A DNA stretch of 64,000 bases from Cacajao melanocephalus (Eukaryota > Chordata > Mammalia > Primates > Pitheciidae), in contig CAUYLG010075681.1 in the NCBI GenBank assembly GCA_963573385.1, positions 48,641 through 112,640 on the forward strand, given 5' to 3'. The position numbers were made by a program, and so were the translations under genes. Positions within the stretch are counted from its first letter, which is position 1, and every line of letters starts with the position of its first letter. The notes beneath the pieces are model-generated. The model was not told where the DNA came from and did not search any database. It saw nothing but the letters and a program-made list of their open reading frames with translations. Below, in pieces: positions 14,901-24,315 of the stretch.

Positions 14901-15453
14901 TTGAGACCAACCTCCTGCATCACTCAAGACCAGCTATACTTACAGTGAACTTTGTGTTTCAGCCAGTATTGATTTTTAGATGGCCCATTGAGATAGAAAT
15001 ATTGAGCTGTTAATATGGTAAGTTAAGAGCGGCACTCGTACTTAATTGTTTTGCAGAGGTTAAATTAAGTAACTGTTCCCTGTCGGCTAAATAAGAGTGT
15101 AGGAGATGAGAGGGCATGATACCGATGTTATAGAACTTTCCTGAAGCCCCAGATTCGTGGCCTCTAGTGTAACTACTTTTTCTCAAGATGAATGCAGTGG
15201 TCTCAGTAAATACAGAGCTGAAGTCTCGTCTTTGGCAGGCAGCGTTCTCTGGACAGCCGTTTTCGCTCCAGCAGTTGACAGGGAGGCTATCCTCTCCCGA
15301 AGGCCACAGGCCTTCTCGGCCTTCGGAGCTCAGGCAGGTGCATGCCTGCCCCTCCAGGGGCCCTGATTTTCTGCCAACCAACTCTGCCTCACCCCGCCTG
15401 CCCCCAACTGTGAGCAAGAGTTCGCCTGCTGACTCTGAGTGTTCTCCCTTGTG

Positions 15454-15493
15454 ATTAATTATTGATTATGCAGTAATTATTAATTATTGATTC
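15454..15493. promoter_or_regulatory. Cluster of TAATTA/ATTA homeodomain-type motifs
   Basis: The 12-mer taattattgatt occurs at 15456-15467 and again at 15481-15492, with a further taattat at 15474-15480 between them. Such ATTA-rich clusters are classic homeodomain targets, but they are also simply AT-rich DNA. A regulatory role is a guess. Confidence 0.25.
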
Positions 15494-16089
15494 AGCACTT
15501 TGTCCTTTTAATACCTGGCCAGGATTAATATTTGACCATTCACAACTCGAACTATGGCAGCATCTCTCTTCTTCCCTCCTTCTGCGTGGATCCTGGCTGC
15601 ACAGGGCCCTGGTTGCTGCGTCTCAGCCGCTGATTTCACTCAGTCCACAGCTTCTGATCCATCTGACCCGTCTCTCTGAAGCACCCTTCCTCAGAAGGAC
15701 AGGGTGCTGTGCTGGCAGGCCTCGCCGTCTGAGTGCTGCCATTTCAGCCTCCCTTCTGTCCTCACCTCTCCCTTCTGTCTGTCTGCGCCAGGATCTTGAG
15801 TGTGATCTGGCTAAACCCTGTTCCCACTGTCCCCACATACCCCAGAGGCCCAAGGGCTAGCCCCGGGGTGACCCTACCCCCCTCCACCCTCTGCACTGCT
15901 GTGCCTACCCAGGACCTCCCTCCCTCCTTGTTGTGGTTTTGTTTCCTTATGTCTTGTCTTGTTTTGCCCTTTGGCCTTGAGAGATGAGGGGAGCCCTTTA
16001 AAACAAAGGCCATCCCGGCCAGAGGGCAGAGTGCCCCTCCGGAGCTTCTGTGAGGAGCCAGTAGCTGGTAGGGGGAGAATGAGAGGCTG

Positions 16090-16425
16090 CACAGCTTGTT
16101 TTCAGTACCAGTTGTGTGACCTTGGGCAGATGATTTAATTCCTCCAGGCCTATTTCCTCAGCTGTGAAGTCAGGTTAATAATGACCACTTTTTATTATTT
16201 TGTAAGAAATAGATGAAATGGGGCTAATAAATAACACCTTACTTTTTATTGTGTGCCAAGCTCTGTTATAAATCGGACTTATAACTTAGTCCTTACAACC
16301 CCGATGTGGGGTGGACACTATTGCTAAGCTCATGTTAGAGTGAAGACCCTAAAACATAGGAAGCCCACATCCCGGACCCTGGGTCACAGCCAGTAGGAGC
16401 AGGGCAGGGTGAGCAAGTTTGCAAG
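16090..16425 (+). repeat. Two tandem MIR-type SINE fragments
   Basis: The first (about 16095-16210) reads gttgtgtgaccttgggcaga, then tatttcctcagctgtgaagt. The second (about 16225-16400) starts near tttttattgtgtgccaagct and continues with ttacaaccccgatgtggggt. Both are diverged but in the right order. Confidence 0.7.
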
Positions 16426-16897
16426 TGCTAATCTCTGCTTTCCTTCCTACCAACCAAGCACCGTAGCCTTTGGTAGGAAGAGGGTCTTGCTGTCTGTGAC
16501 CCTGAGCCCCCCCCCTGTGTGTTAAGTGGGTGTAACTTGCAGCTATTCTGGGAGCAGAAGAGAGGATGAATTCTGTGAGCTTCCATCTTTATTTGCCGTG
16601 TTGTCAGAAAGCAAAAAATCTAAAAATACAGAAAAAAGGAGTCAATATTATTAGAATGTATCGGGTTATACATACAAAACGAACTCAAATTAGCTTAATC
16701 ACAACAACAGCAAAGTTATATGGATGCAAGAATGTTTTACCAATCTTCCCTGAGCAGGAACGCAGCCAGGCCTTAGACAGCACCGGGAGGTGAGCTGCAG
16801 GGCGGCCCAGAGCCTGGCTGCACGGCCCCAGCTCCTGGCTCCCTTTCCCCATCCCAGCCCTCCCCATCTCTGTGTGCTGGGTTGCAGCCCTCGGTCT
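16426..16897. other. Intronic sequence, nothing recognised
   Basis: Unique intron before an ERVL LTR. No exon or repeat is assigned. Confidence 0.5.
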
Positions 16898-17300
16898 CTG
16901 CATTAGGCAGGGTTCGCTGGAGAAACAGACCCATTAAATAGGCTGTATTTCGAGAGGCATATGTATTTTGGGAATTGGCTCATGACGTGGTGGGCGGAGG
17001 CTAGCAAGTCCAAAATCTGCAGGGTAGGCTGGCAGGCCAGACACCCAGGGAAGGGTTGCAGTTCAGGTCTGGAGGCAGAATTCCATCTTCCCCCCGGAGA
17101 GCCGGCCTGTTTCTTCTATTCAGGTCTTCAGGTGATGGGCTGAGGCCCACTCGCATGAGGGAGAGCAATTTGCTCTACCCAAAGTCTATGGTTTAAATGT
17201 TAATTGCATCTAAAAAATACCTTCACAGCATCTAGTCTGGTGTTTAGCTAAAACCTGGGCACCGTGGCCCAGCCAAGTTGACACAAAAAACCAGCCATTG
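16898..17300 (-). mobile_element. MLT2-type (ERVL) solo LTR remnant, antisense
   Basis: It begins ctgcattaggcagggttcgc, then tggagaaacagacccattaa, gcaagtccaaaatctgcagg and ttcaggtgatgggctgaggc, and ends gcccagccaagttgacacaa. That is the reverse of the MLT2 LTR. No retroviral internal region is attached, so it is a decayed solo LTR. Confidence 0.75.
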
Positions 17301-18013
17301 TAGTCTGTGCGTTCATTCCTCCCTGTCCGAAGTGCGTTTTCCGCCGCTGTTTCTCGCTTACTCTCTGTGCCATCGTGGCCTCTCTCTGCGTCTGCCTCGT
17401 GCCTTCCTCTGTGAAGATGGGCTTCCTCTTGCACTGTGGCCAGTCGAGAGGACAGGTGGGCACCTGAAGCCCACAGGCATGGGTTCTAGCAGCAGCTACA
17501 CATAAACCTCTGCCACGGCGTCAGACCCTACTTAACCTTACTGGGCTGGAACCAGTGTCAGTGTTGGGTGCTGCTCTGCTTCTGTCTCTTGTTTCACTTC
17601 TGGAATCCCAGGGAGAGGAGAGTCCTGATCCCGGGAGACACCTGCGATTCGGTCAGCTGAGTCGAGGCCGGGGGGTGGTGGGGGGGGGGTCCTGCTATGC
17701 CGCTGTTGCTGTGTACGGCCTAGCAGAGGGCGTGGGGAGGAGGGAAGCGGGTGCTGAAGGGAGCTGAGCAGATGCTGCGAATGGCCTCTCCCTGGAGACA
17801 GGTGGAAATGCAGCCCAGCTGTAATGATTGAATTTGCCTCTGGAGTATCCATTGTGATGAATGCAGATAATATGTATGCTTCCTTATGGTCATACTTCTC
17901 TTGGTGTTGAAAATAGGATTGAGTTTTGGAACCCGATCACCAAGATGTGCACTTGGGTTTGCTCGCTCTCCACTGCTCACGTTTCTTGTTTGCGCTTGTC
18001 TGTTTCTGTACAG
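17301..18013 (+). other. Last part of the intron before the first visible exon
   Basis: Contains a G-rich run at 17669-17689 and ends in the pyrimidine-rich acceptor at 17985-18013. A MIR-like or other old repeat is not apparent. Confidence 0.6.
17669..17689 (+). other. G-rich run, possible G-quadruplex
   Basis: Sixteen or more G residues interrupted only by T (ggggggtggtggggggggg). It lies in the transcribed strand sense and could fold in RNA. It is also a likely length-variable site. Confidence 0.4.
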
Positions 18014-18215
18014 AGGATGATGTGGACCTGGAAGCCCTGGTGAATGATATGAACGCATCCCTGGAGAGCATGCAGTCGGACACGGTGCCCCTCCTGCAGA
18101 ATGGCCAGCATGCCCGCAGCCAGCCTCGGGCCCCAGGCACTCGGTCTGTCCAGCCTCAGGCGTCCCCGAGGCAGAAGGTGCAGCGCTCCCAGCCTGTACA
18201 CATCCTCGCTGTCAG
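18014..18215 (+). CDS. GRB10: GRB10 coding exon: N-terminal region with internal start Met
   Basis: The 202-bp exon sits between a pyrimidine-rich acceptor ending tttctgtacag and the donor gtaggt. It begins with two bases of a split Glu codon and reads [15 protein letters not shown], matching human GRB10 from about residue 47. The ATG at 18049-18051 matches the Met that starts the shorter 536-residue human isoform, so it may serve as an internal start. Compared with human, the six residues LYSACS expected between Ser (18067-18069) and Met (18070-18072) are missing, and GPPRSI is replaced by GTRSV, one codon shorter. Other changes are V to A and R to K in the SPRQ motif. The serine equivalent to human Ser104, reported as an mTORC1 site, is kept at 18163-18165, followed by Pro. 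The exon ends in H-I-L-A-V plus two bases of Arg. The region is predicted disordered and lies before the RA domain. Confidence 0.96.
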
Positions 18216-21200
18216 GTAGGTCCTGGCCTCGTGGGTAGAGCCTTCTCCAAGAATGAGAGCTGTCAGCAGGGACACTGCGCTCTGTGGGTTAAATGGTGTT
18301 GGGGAGATTAGTGTTGGCCATGCACAAGAGGCAGATACGATCCTTTGATGGGTTAACAGGTACACTGAGTGTGTGTGGTGTGCCTCGCTTGCGTTCAATT
18401 TCAGTACCTTTTATTGAGCGCTTGCTATGTGCCAGGCACCATGCTAAGCAGAGGGATATTCAGGAAAACCAGCAGAGGAAAAATCTCTGGAAAGATTGAA
18501 AGAACAGCCATGGAGCTGATCGTATGCCCCAAGTTCTCACTGCCCAGAGTGGGGTCAGAGATTGGCCGCAGCAGCACCCCCTGGGGCTTGTTGTGTAACC
18601 CCAGACTTCACTCAGTTGCATTTTGCCACATTCCTCTGCTAATTCTGGTGTAGGCACATCTCTGTGGAAGCAGGGAGGCTGGAAGGAGGAACATGCTGGG
18701 GATGTTGAGAGAGGTTCCTGGGAGGTGGGATCTCTGAACGGGATGTCAGAGGGCGGTAGGAGCTCAGATGGCTGGAGGCAGAAGTTTCGTGAGCAGAAGA
18801 GATGATGCAGATGGGGGCCGGTTCCAAAGCACTTTATGTGCCCTTTTCAGGAGGCACACGGGAAAGAGTTTTGGACAGGCGTGTGAGGGGCTGGGTTTGG
18901 GTTTTGACACCAGCATTCTGGCTGCCAGGGGTCAGGGGAGCAGTGGTAGAGGGCAGCAGGGCTGGCAGAGCATGGCCAGTTTGGAAGTGGTCTCAGGAGC
19001 CTCCCGGATGGGAGATGATGGTGCCCTGCCCAAGGGTGAAGGAGGGGGGATTTGAGTGCATTGCTGAGGAGGAGCCACTGGGTTTTAACAGCACTTGAAT
19101 TTTGCCAGGGCAGTGAGGAGACAGAGAGAGTGTGGTGGGTGACTTGGATTTTGTCTGGAGTGCCTGGGAGTAGGGTGTCTAGAGAATGGTCATGTTGAAG
19201 GGGAAGATGCCAAGAGCACCTTAGACTATCTGAGTGAAGATCTTTGTAGGATCAAGCTGAGAGCCAGGGCCAGCCCTCAAGGATTGGCCCGTCTGCCCTG
19301 CTGCTGTCCGTGGTGGGGATGGCGTGGGGCTTCGTGGGACCCTGCCTGACTCTCTGGGCCTTTGCGGAGGATGTACAGCCATCTCTGCTGGGACTGCCCT
19401 TGCCCTCACTGGCCTCGATGGGGTTCTGGTGCCTTCTCTCTCAGCACCCTATCTTCTGGGTAGCTACGTTCATTTCCTGGGATCTTCCTTGCTTCTAGAA
19501 ACTTAATAGTTTTCTTTGTGGTGTGACATCTTGGGTTGTCTGCAGCCCAGATCATCAGCTTGCTCCAGGTGGCCGCTGTTTCTTACAGAGGGGAGAGGGT
19601 GCAGCTGCACTGGCGCCTGTGGTCAGCTGCCTCTCCAGTTTTCCGCCCCAGCTTCACCTCTCCTGCCCCCGACTTGCCACTTTTTGTCACATCCATTGAT
19701 GCTGAATGATGGCTGTCCCAGGGTTTGTCCGACTTTGCTCTTTGAAGTGTGGACCCTTGTTCTTAGCTCCTGAGGAGTTCAGTCGGGTGGGTGACCTCTT
19801 TTTCTCTCGGGAGCATCTCTGGGTCACTCATTCACAGTAGCCTTGGGGAGCCCCTGGGAAGATGGGGTTGCCGTCGCACGGCAAAGGTGCCCAAGGGTGG
19901 ACCAGAAAGCCAGAAGGCCTGCCTCCCTGCTGGAGTGGTTGCCCAGGACCCCTGAACCTCGAGTTCTGCCTGAACTCGCCCACATGTGCCTCGGGGCTGC
20001 CTGCGCTGAGTGCCGGGGATGGACCGGGGCAGGCTTATTCTGTGGACAGCAGAGCCCTCTCCCTGCAGGGTCACAGGCGCTGTTCCTCGGGGCCAGTCTC
20101 TTCCCACTGATGTCCTCTCAGATAAGTAGTTTTCTTTCTTACCTTCAGGTGGATTTAAAAAATATAGAAATGAATCTAGAATCACCTAAGGTTTATTTTG
20201 TGAAGTGAGGCATTTGCCGAGAGCTCACTGCGTGCAGACACCGTTGAGCTCCTCATACGTTATTGGTGCTCTCTGAGGGAGGCAGGGTGGGTTATCCCTG
20301 CTTTCTAGGTGAGGAAACTGAAGCACAGCGGGGCGGTAACTGGGCCCACCCCAGCAGGTGGGAAGTGGCCGTGGAGCCAGCTGCTGGGTACAGGGGGCCA
20401 CGAAGCATGGTCTGTGCTGCTGAGGAACTTCTCAGAGGCTGCCGTGCACCCCAAAGGGAGCTGGGCTGCAGGCAGGGTATGGGCAGAGGAGACGCTTGGG
20501 AAGGTCAACAGGGCCTCACATGCAGGAAAGCTGACGGGTGAGCCGATTCTGGACGGAGAAGGAGCTCAGGCTTTTGAGATCACAAGGACCGTGCATGTGT
20601 GCTAGACAAATGCAGGCGGGCCGGGGCGCAGAGAAGAGGGAGCCGCACCTTGCCCCCAGCTCTGCAGTTCCCGCTACCATCCCTGACGGCCCTAAATCTC
20701 AGCACCCCTCTCCATAGTCACTGTCCCTTCTATTGTGAGCCTCTGTCATGGGGATTTTTTGTCCTTGTGTGATGTCCCCTACTCTTGCCTTAGGCGATGT
20801 CTCTGAGCTGCTTTGAAGTCAACACAGGACTTTTTAAAATGCTCAAAGCAACCCAATTAAGAGACAAGCTTTTGTGGACGCTAAAACATCAGATTGTCTC
20901 TTCAAGGTGAAGTCACTGGCTCGAAGCCGCGGGCGGGAATGTCCTGAAAGTGGCACTGCCACCCCTTTTATCTGTCTCCTCCTATATGACAATGGCCAGA
21001 CCTTTCAGTTGGACACCTTGCCAAGGCTGAAGCTGTTATGGGAAGAGTGGGGTTTGTTCGCAGTAAATATAAACTTTCTGGCACGTCATCACACCGTTAC
21101 AGGAACGGCTTTCCTGCATTTCACAGCACCGAGTCCCTTTATGCACGGGAGTTCTTGTTTTAAATCTGAGCATTATTTGCTTGTCTATGTAGGATGGTTA

Positions 21201-22164
21201 GCTGGATCTTCCTTTAAAAATAGGGAAAGTTGCTAAAAGAGAAAATGGTCACAGAGTATGTTTCCGTAGTGGCAAATCTCCCAGGAAAGCTAACGGATTG
21301 TTGATTTTGTGAAATCGTCAAAATGGGCAAAAAATTATTTGAAGACACAGCCTGTGAAGGGGGTTTCTCGGGTATGTTTAAATGTGGGGAGGGATTGGAA
21401 ACGCGGAGTGAAGATGACGTGAGGTTTGCTTTCCTCTCCTTGAAGGTAGGAGGCTGTGGACAGGGCAGTGTGGCCTCAGGAAGGGTGGAGGAGGCCGTGT
21501 GCCCAGGAGAGCCCTGGAGGTGTGGGCCCGAAGTTACTCTGCGTGGTGGGGGTGGGAACGTGGACACTTGGCTTTGCTTTGACTTTTGACTTGATTTCTC
21601 TGCTGTTCACAATTGCTTCTGATTCATCATACTGTGTGCGTTGCATGGTTATATAAGTGAGTTGTGCATTTTTCGGAGGAGGGAAGAGACGTCCCTGGGG
21701 AAGCGCCGGGAAAGTAGAGGTGGTCTGGATTCAGCATGTATTTCTAAGGTGTGTTTCTAATGGGATACAGTCTTTCGTGCCTTGGGAGGACAGATACATG
21801 AAGCTATAATTTCCAGTTCAGTATCAACAACCTTTTTATGTAAATAAGCATCCACTGCATAATTCAGATGAGAACACATAAAGCCTTCGTTGATTAGATT
21901 AGTGTTCATTTCAAGGACATTGAAAAACACCTGTTCTCATGAAAACACTCCTGTTCAGAAAACCTTTCACACACACACCAGGTATTCACCGAACAGACGG
22001 TTGAATTATTTAGAGCTGATGCCAGCTACTGTCAGGCACTGAGTGCCATCTGAGACGAGCATGCACCCAGGACAACACAACCTGGGCATCCCCATCTCCC
22101 TGGGATGCCTAATGAAGAAGGGAATTGATACCCTTTGGGTCTGAGAATGGTAACTTGCAATTTT
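18216..22164 (+). other. Intron between exon one and the L1ME remnant
   Basis: MIR fragments lie at about 18395-18455 (ccttttattgagcgcttgct) and 20205-20350 (ttctaggtgaggaaactgaa). About 18700-19170 is purine-rich and resembles an old, widely dispersed mammalian repeat (aaagcactttatgtgccctt, ttttgacaccagcattctgg) that I cannot name. The rest appears unique. No alternative exon is recognised. Confidence 0.55.
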
Positions 22165-22717
22165 TTAGTTTTTCCTTTTAGTAAAATACCTGTAACATAA
22201 AATTTACCATATTAACTTTATTTCAGGGTACAGTTCGGTGGTATTAATGCACACTCACAGTGGTACAGTCTGTAGAACCTTCTCGTCTTATGAAACGGAA
22301 ACTCTGTCCCCAATGAACAGCAAATCCCCATTTCCCTCCCTTAGGCCCTGGCAGCCACCATTCTACTTTCTATGGTTTTGAATACGCTACCTGCCTCACT
22401 GTGTGAAGTCACACAGCGTCTGTGGTTTGACGACTGGCTCGTTTCACTCTGCGTGATGTCTTCAGGGTTCATCCATGTTATAGCCTGTGTCAGAATGCCC
22501 TTCCTTTTTCATGGCTGCGTAGTGTTCCATGGTATGGATAATGCTACATTTTGTTCATCCGTTCATCTGTCTTTCTGCAGACCCTTGGGTTACCTCTACT
22601 TTTTGGCTATTGTGAAGTATGCCACCGTGAACGTGGGCATGCCAGTGACTCCTAGGAGCACTGTGTCCTGCTTTCTGGGTGTGTCACCACAGTGGTAAGG
22701 CTGGGTCATGTGGGGAA
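22165..22717 (-). mobile_element. Old L1 (L1ME-type) 3' fragment, antisense, next to a coding exon
   Basis: It reads agtaaaatacctgtaacata, ttcggtggtattaatgcaca, ctggcagccaccattctact, ttcatccatgttatagcctg, ttttggctattgtgaagtat, then a region equivalent to the conserved antisense end. It shares its source region with 8900-9795. It stops about 38 bp before exon 22755, so the upstream flank of that acceptor is transposon-derived. Confidence 0.75.
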
Positions 22718-22754
22718 TGGCAGCTTTTAACAAGCACTTATCCCTGCCTTCCAG

Positions 22755-22896
22755 GCGCCTTCAGGAGGAAGACCAGCAGTTTAGAACCTCGTCTCTGCCG
22801 GCCATCCCCAATCCTTTTCCCGAACTCTGCGGCCCTGGGAGCCCCCCTGTGCTCACGCCGGGTTCTTTACCTCCGAGCCAGGCCGCCGCAAAGCAG
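22755..22896 (+). CDS. GRB10: GRB10 coding exon: proline-rich segment with mTORC1 sites
   Basis: The 142-bp exon runs from the acceptor cctgccttccag to the donor gtgagtg. The first G completes the Arg codon begun in the previous exon, then 47 codons follow, starting [20 protein letters not shown] and ending AAAKQ. As I recall it the peptide is identical to human, in contrast to the previous exon. It holds the N-terminal proline-rich stretch ([10 protein letters not shown]), similar to the region reported to bind GIGYF proteins in this family. Serine at 22840-22842 and threonine at 22855-22857 correspond to human Ser150 and Thr155, both reported mTORC1 sites and both followed by Pro. The exon has no stop and ends in phase 0. 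Only about 38 bp separate the exon from an old L1 remnant upstream, so the acceptor region borders transposon-derived sequence. Confidence 0.97.
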
Positions 22897-23058
22897 GTGA
22901 GTGTGCCCCTGGCTGGAGTCCAGGCTTCAGGGATGTGCCAGACTATTGGGATCTGCATGGATGTGCCGGATGATTACTTTGGGAAGATGGGTGGGAAGTC
23001 TTGGGATCGTCTCTTGTGGTTCTTTTCTTGTTGTCATGGTGCTTGCTGTCCTATGAGG
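22897..23058 (+). other. Start of the 38.3 kb intron
   Basis: Begins with a strong gtgagtg donor. Short unique sequence before an LTR remnant. Confidence 0.6.
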
Positions 23059-23444
23059 CTGATGCAGTTTGGATGTTGTTCCCTCCAAATGTCACACGGA
23101 ATCGTAATCCCCAGTGTTGGAGGTGGGGCCTGGTGGGATCTTGGGGGTGGATCCCTCATGGCTTGGTGCTGTCCTCACAATAGTGAGTTCTCACGAGATC
23201 TGGTGGTTTAAAAGTGTGTGGCACCTCCTCCCCTTCCTCCCACTCCCACCGTGCGAGACACGGGTTCCTGCTTTGCCTTCCGGCATGACCGTAAGTGCCT
23301 GAGTCCTCACCAGAAGCTGAGCACATGTGCACACCATGCTTCCTGTGCGGGCTGCAGAACCACGAACCGCTGAAACCTCTTTTCATTATACATTACCCAG
23401 TCTCCACTATTTCTTGTTAGCAATGCAACAACCAGTCTAACACA
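23059..23444 (+). mobile_element. MaLR-type (MST/MLT1-like) solo LTR, sense
   Basis: It starts tgatgcagtttggatgttgt, then aatccccagtgttggaggtg, gtgagttctcacgagatctg, ttcattatacattacccagt, and ends ccagtctaacaca. This is the layout of the THE1/MST/MLT1 group, diverged. TG and CA termini are visible. No internal region is attached. Confidence 0.8.
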
Positions 23445-24243
23445 GAGGCTTTTACATTTATTGACCAAAACTCCATGTATCTCTATATGTTAGAAAAAGT
23501 CTCATAAAAAATAGCAAATAATAACAATGATTTGATGCTTAAAGATGAATCTTAGTTCTTTGAAAAAGTTTCACCACTGGCTCAATAATAGGTGTGAAAA
23601 CTCTGGGCTCACTCGGGCACGTGCACTTCAGTACGCAGGAGTTGAAGAGTTTCTGTGTTGTAGTCCTGACTTTGAATATGTTCTACTGAAAGCAGAAGAG
23701 TTTCCATTGGACCCGCAGGGCAATAGCCTCCTTTTCAAACTTGTAGTTTCTATTTAGAGTAGATCCGTGAAGTAGATATGACACAGCCATTGTCCTCGTG
23801 TGAGAAAACGGAAGCACAGAGAGTTTCAGTAACATGCCCAAGGTCAAACAGCCAGCACGTCAGCCTAGCAGAGAAACTGGCAGAGAAAGCTCCTCCTGAC
23901 CAGTTGGCAGAGCCGCGAGCAGGTTGGGCTGCAGGCTCTGGAGGAAGACCCCTGAGGGGTGGAGGTGATCATTAGAACAACCACAACATCTGATGTTTAT
24001 GGAGTGAGGGATTTCTGTGTGCCAGGCCTTCTTGTAAGTGCTAGATACGTTTTTGTTTTTTTTTTAAATATGTTCATTTACTCCTCATGCCATCCTGTAT
24101 GAATTAAGTATGCATAGTCCCACTGTTCCACCGTTGAGGGAAGGGAGGCCCCTGTAAGCCACTGAGCTGAGCGTGGCTGAGACCTGGTGGTGTGGCTGAG
24201 TGTGACCCAGCCTCAGGACCAAAGCCTGTGATTGCAGCCACCG
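23445..24243. other. Intronic sequence with two MIR fragments
   Basis: MIR-like pieces lie at about 23755-23870 (gagaaaacggaagcacagag) and about 23980-24210 (tttctgtgtgccaggccttc). Between and around them is unique intron. Confidence 0.6.
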
Positions 24244-24315
24244 TACTGATCGGCTTCCCGGGACCTTGAGTTTCCCAACAGAAGGAAAGTCAAGGTCCCG
24301 GGAAGCCGATCAGTA
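24244..24315. repeat. 32-bp near-perfect inverted repeat with 8-nt loop
   Basis: The left arm is 24244-24275 and the right arm 24284-24315. The outer 26 bases (tactgatcggcttcccggga and on) pair perfectly with 24290-24315. One mismatch follows at 24270/24289, then five more pairs. The loop is caacagaa (24276-24283). The arms are GC-rich and contain the palindrome tcccggga. Such symmetry cannot come from a known SINE or LINE. It looks like a recent templated inverted copy or a sequencing or assembly fold-back. Confidence 0.97.

Larger units (their letters stand above)
9796..16089. other. Long intronic stretch, mostly free of recognisable repeats
   Basis: Apart from a TG-rich low-complexity patch (about 14816-14900) and an ATTA-rich cluster (15454-15493), I recognise no interspersed repeat. 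From about 12200 to 14570 there is also no open frame of 60 codons on either strand. No GRB10 exon is found. The stretch could hold regulatory sequence, but nothing in it proves this. Confidence 0.5.

Noticed and set aside
24244..24315. Inverted repeat as a rho-independent terminator or attachment site
   Set aside because: The window is a primate intron, so bacterial-type elements do not apply. A template-switch origin fits better.
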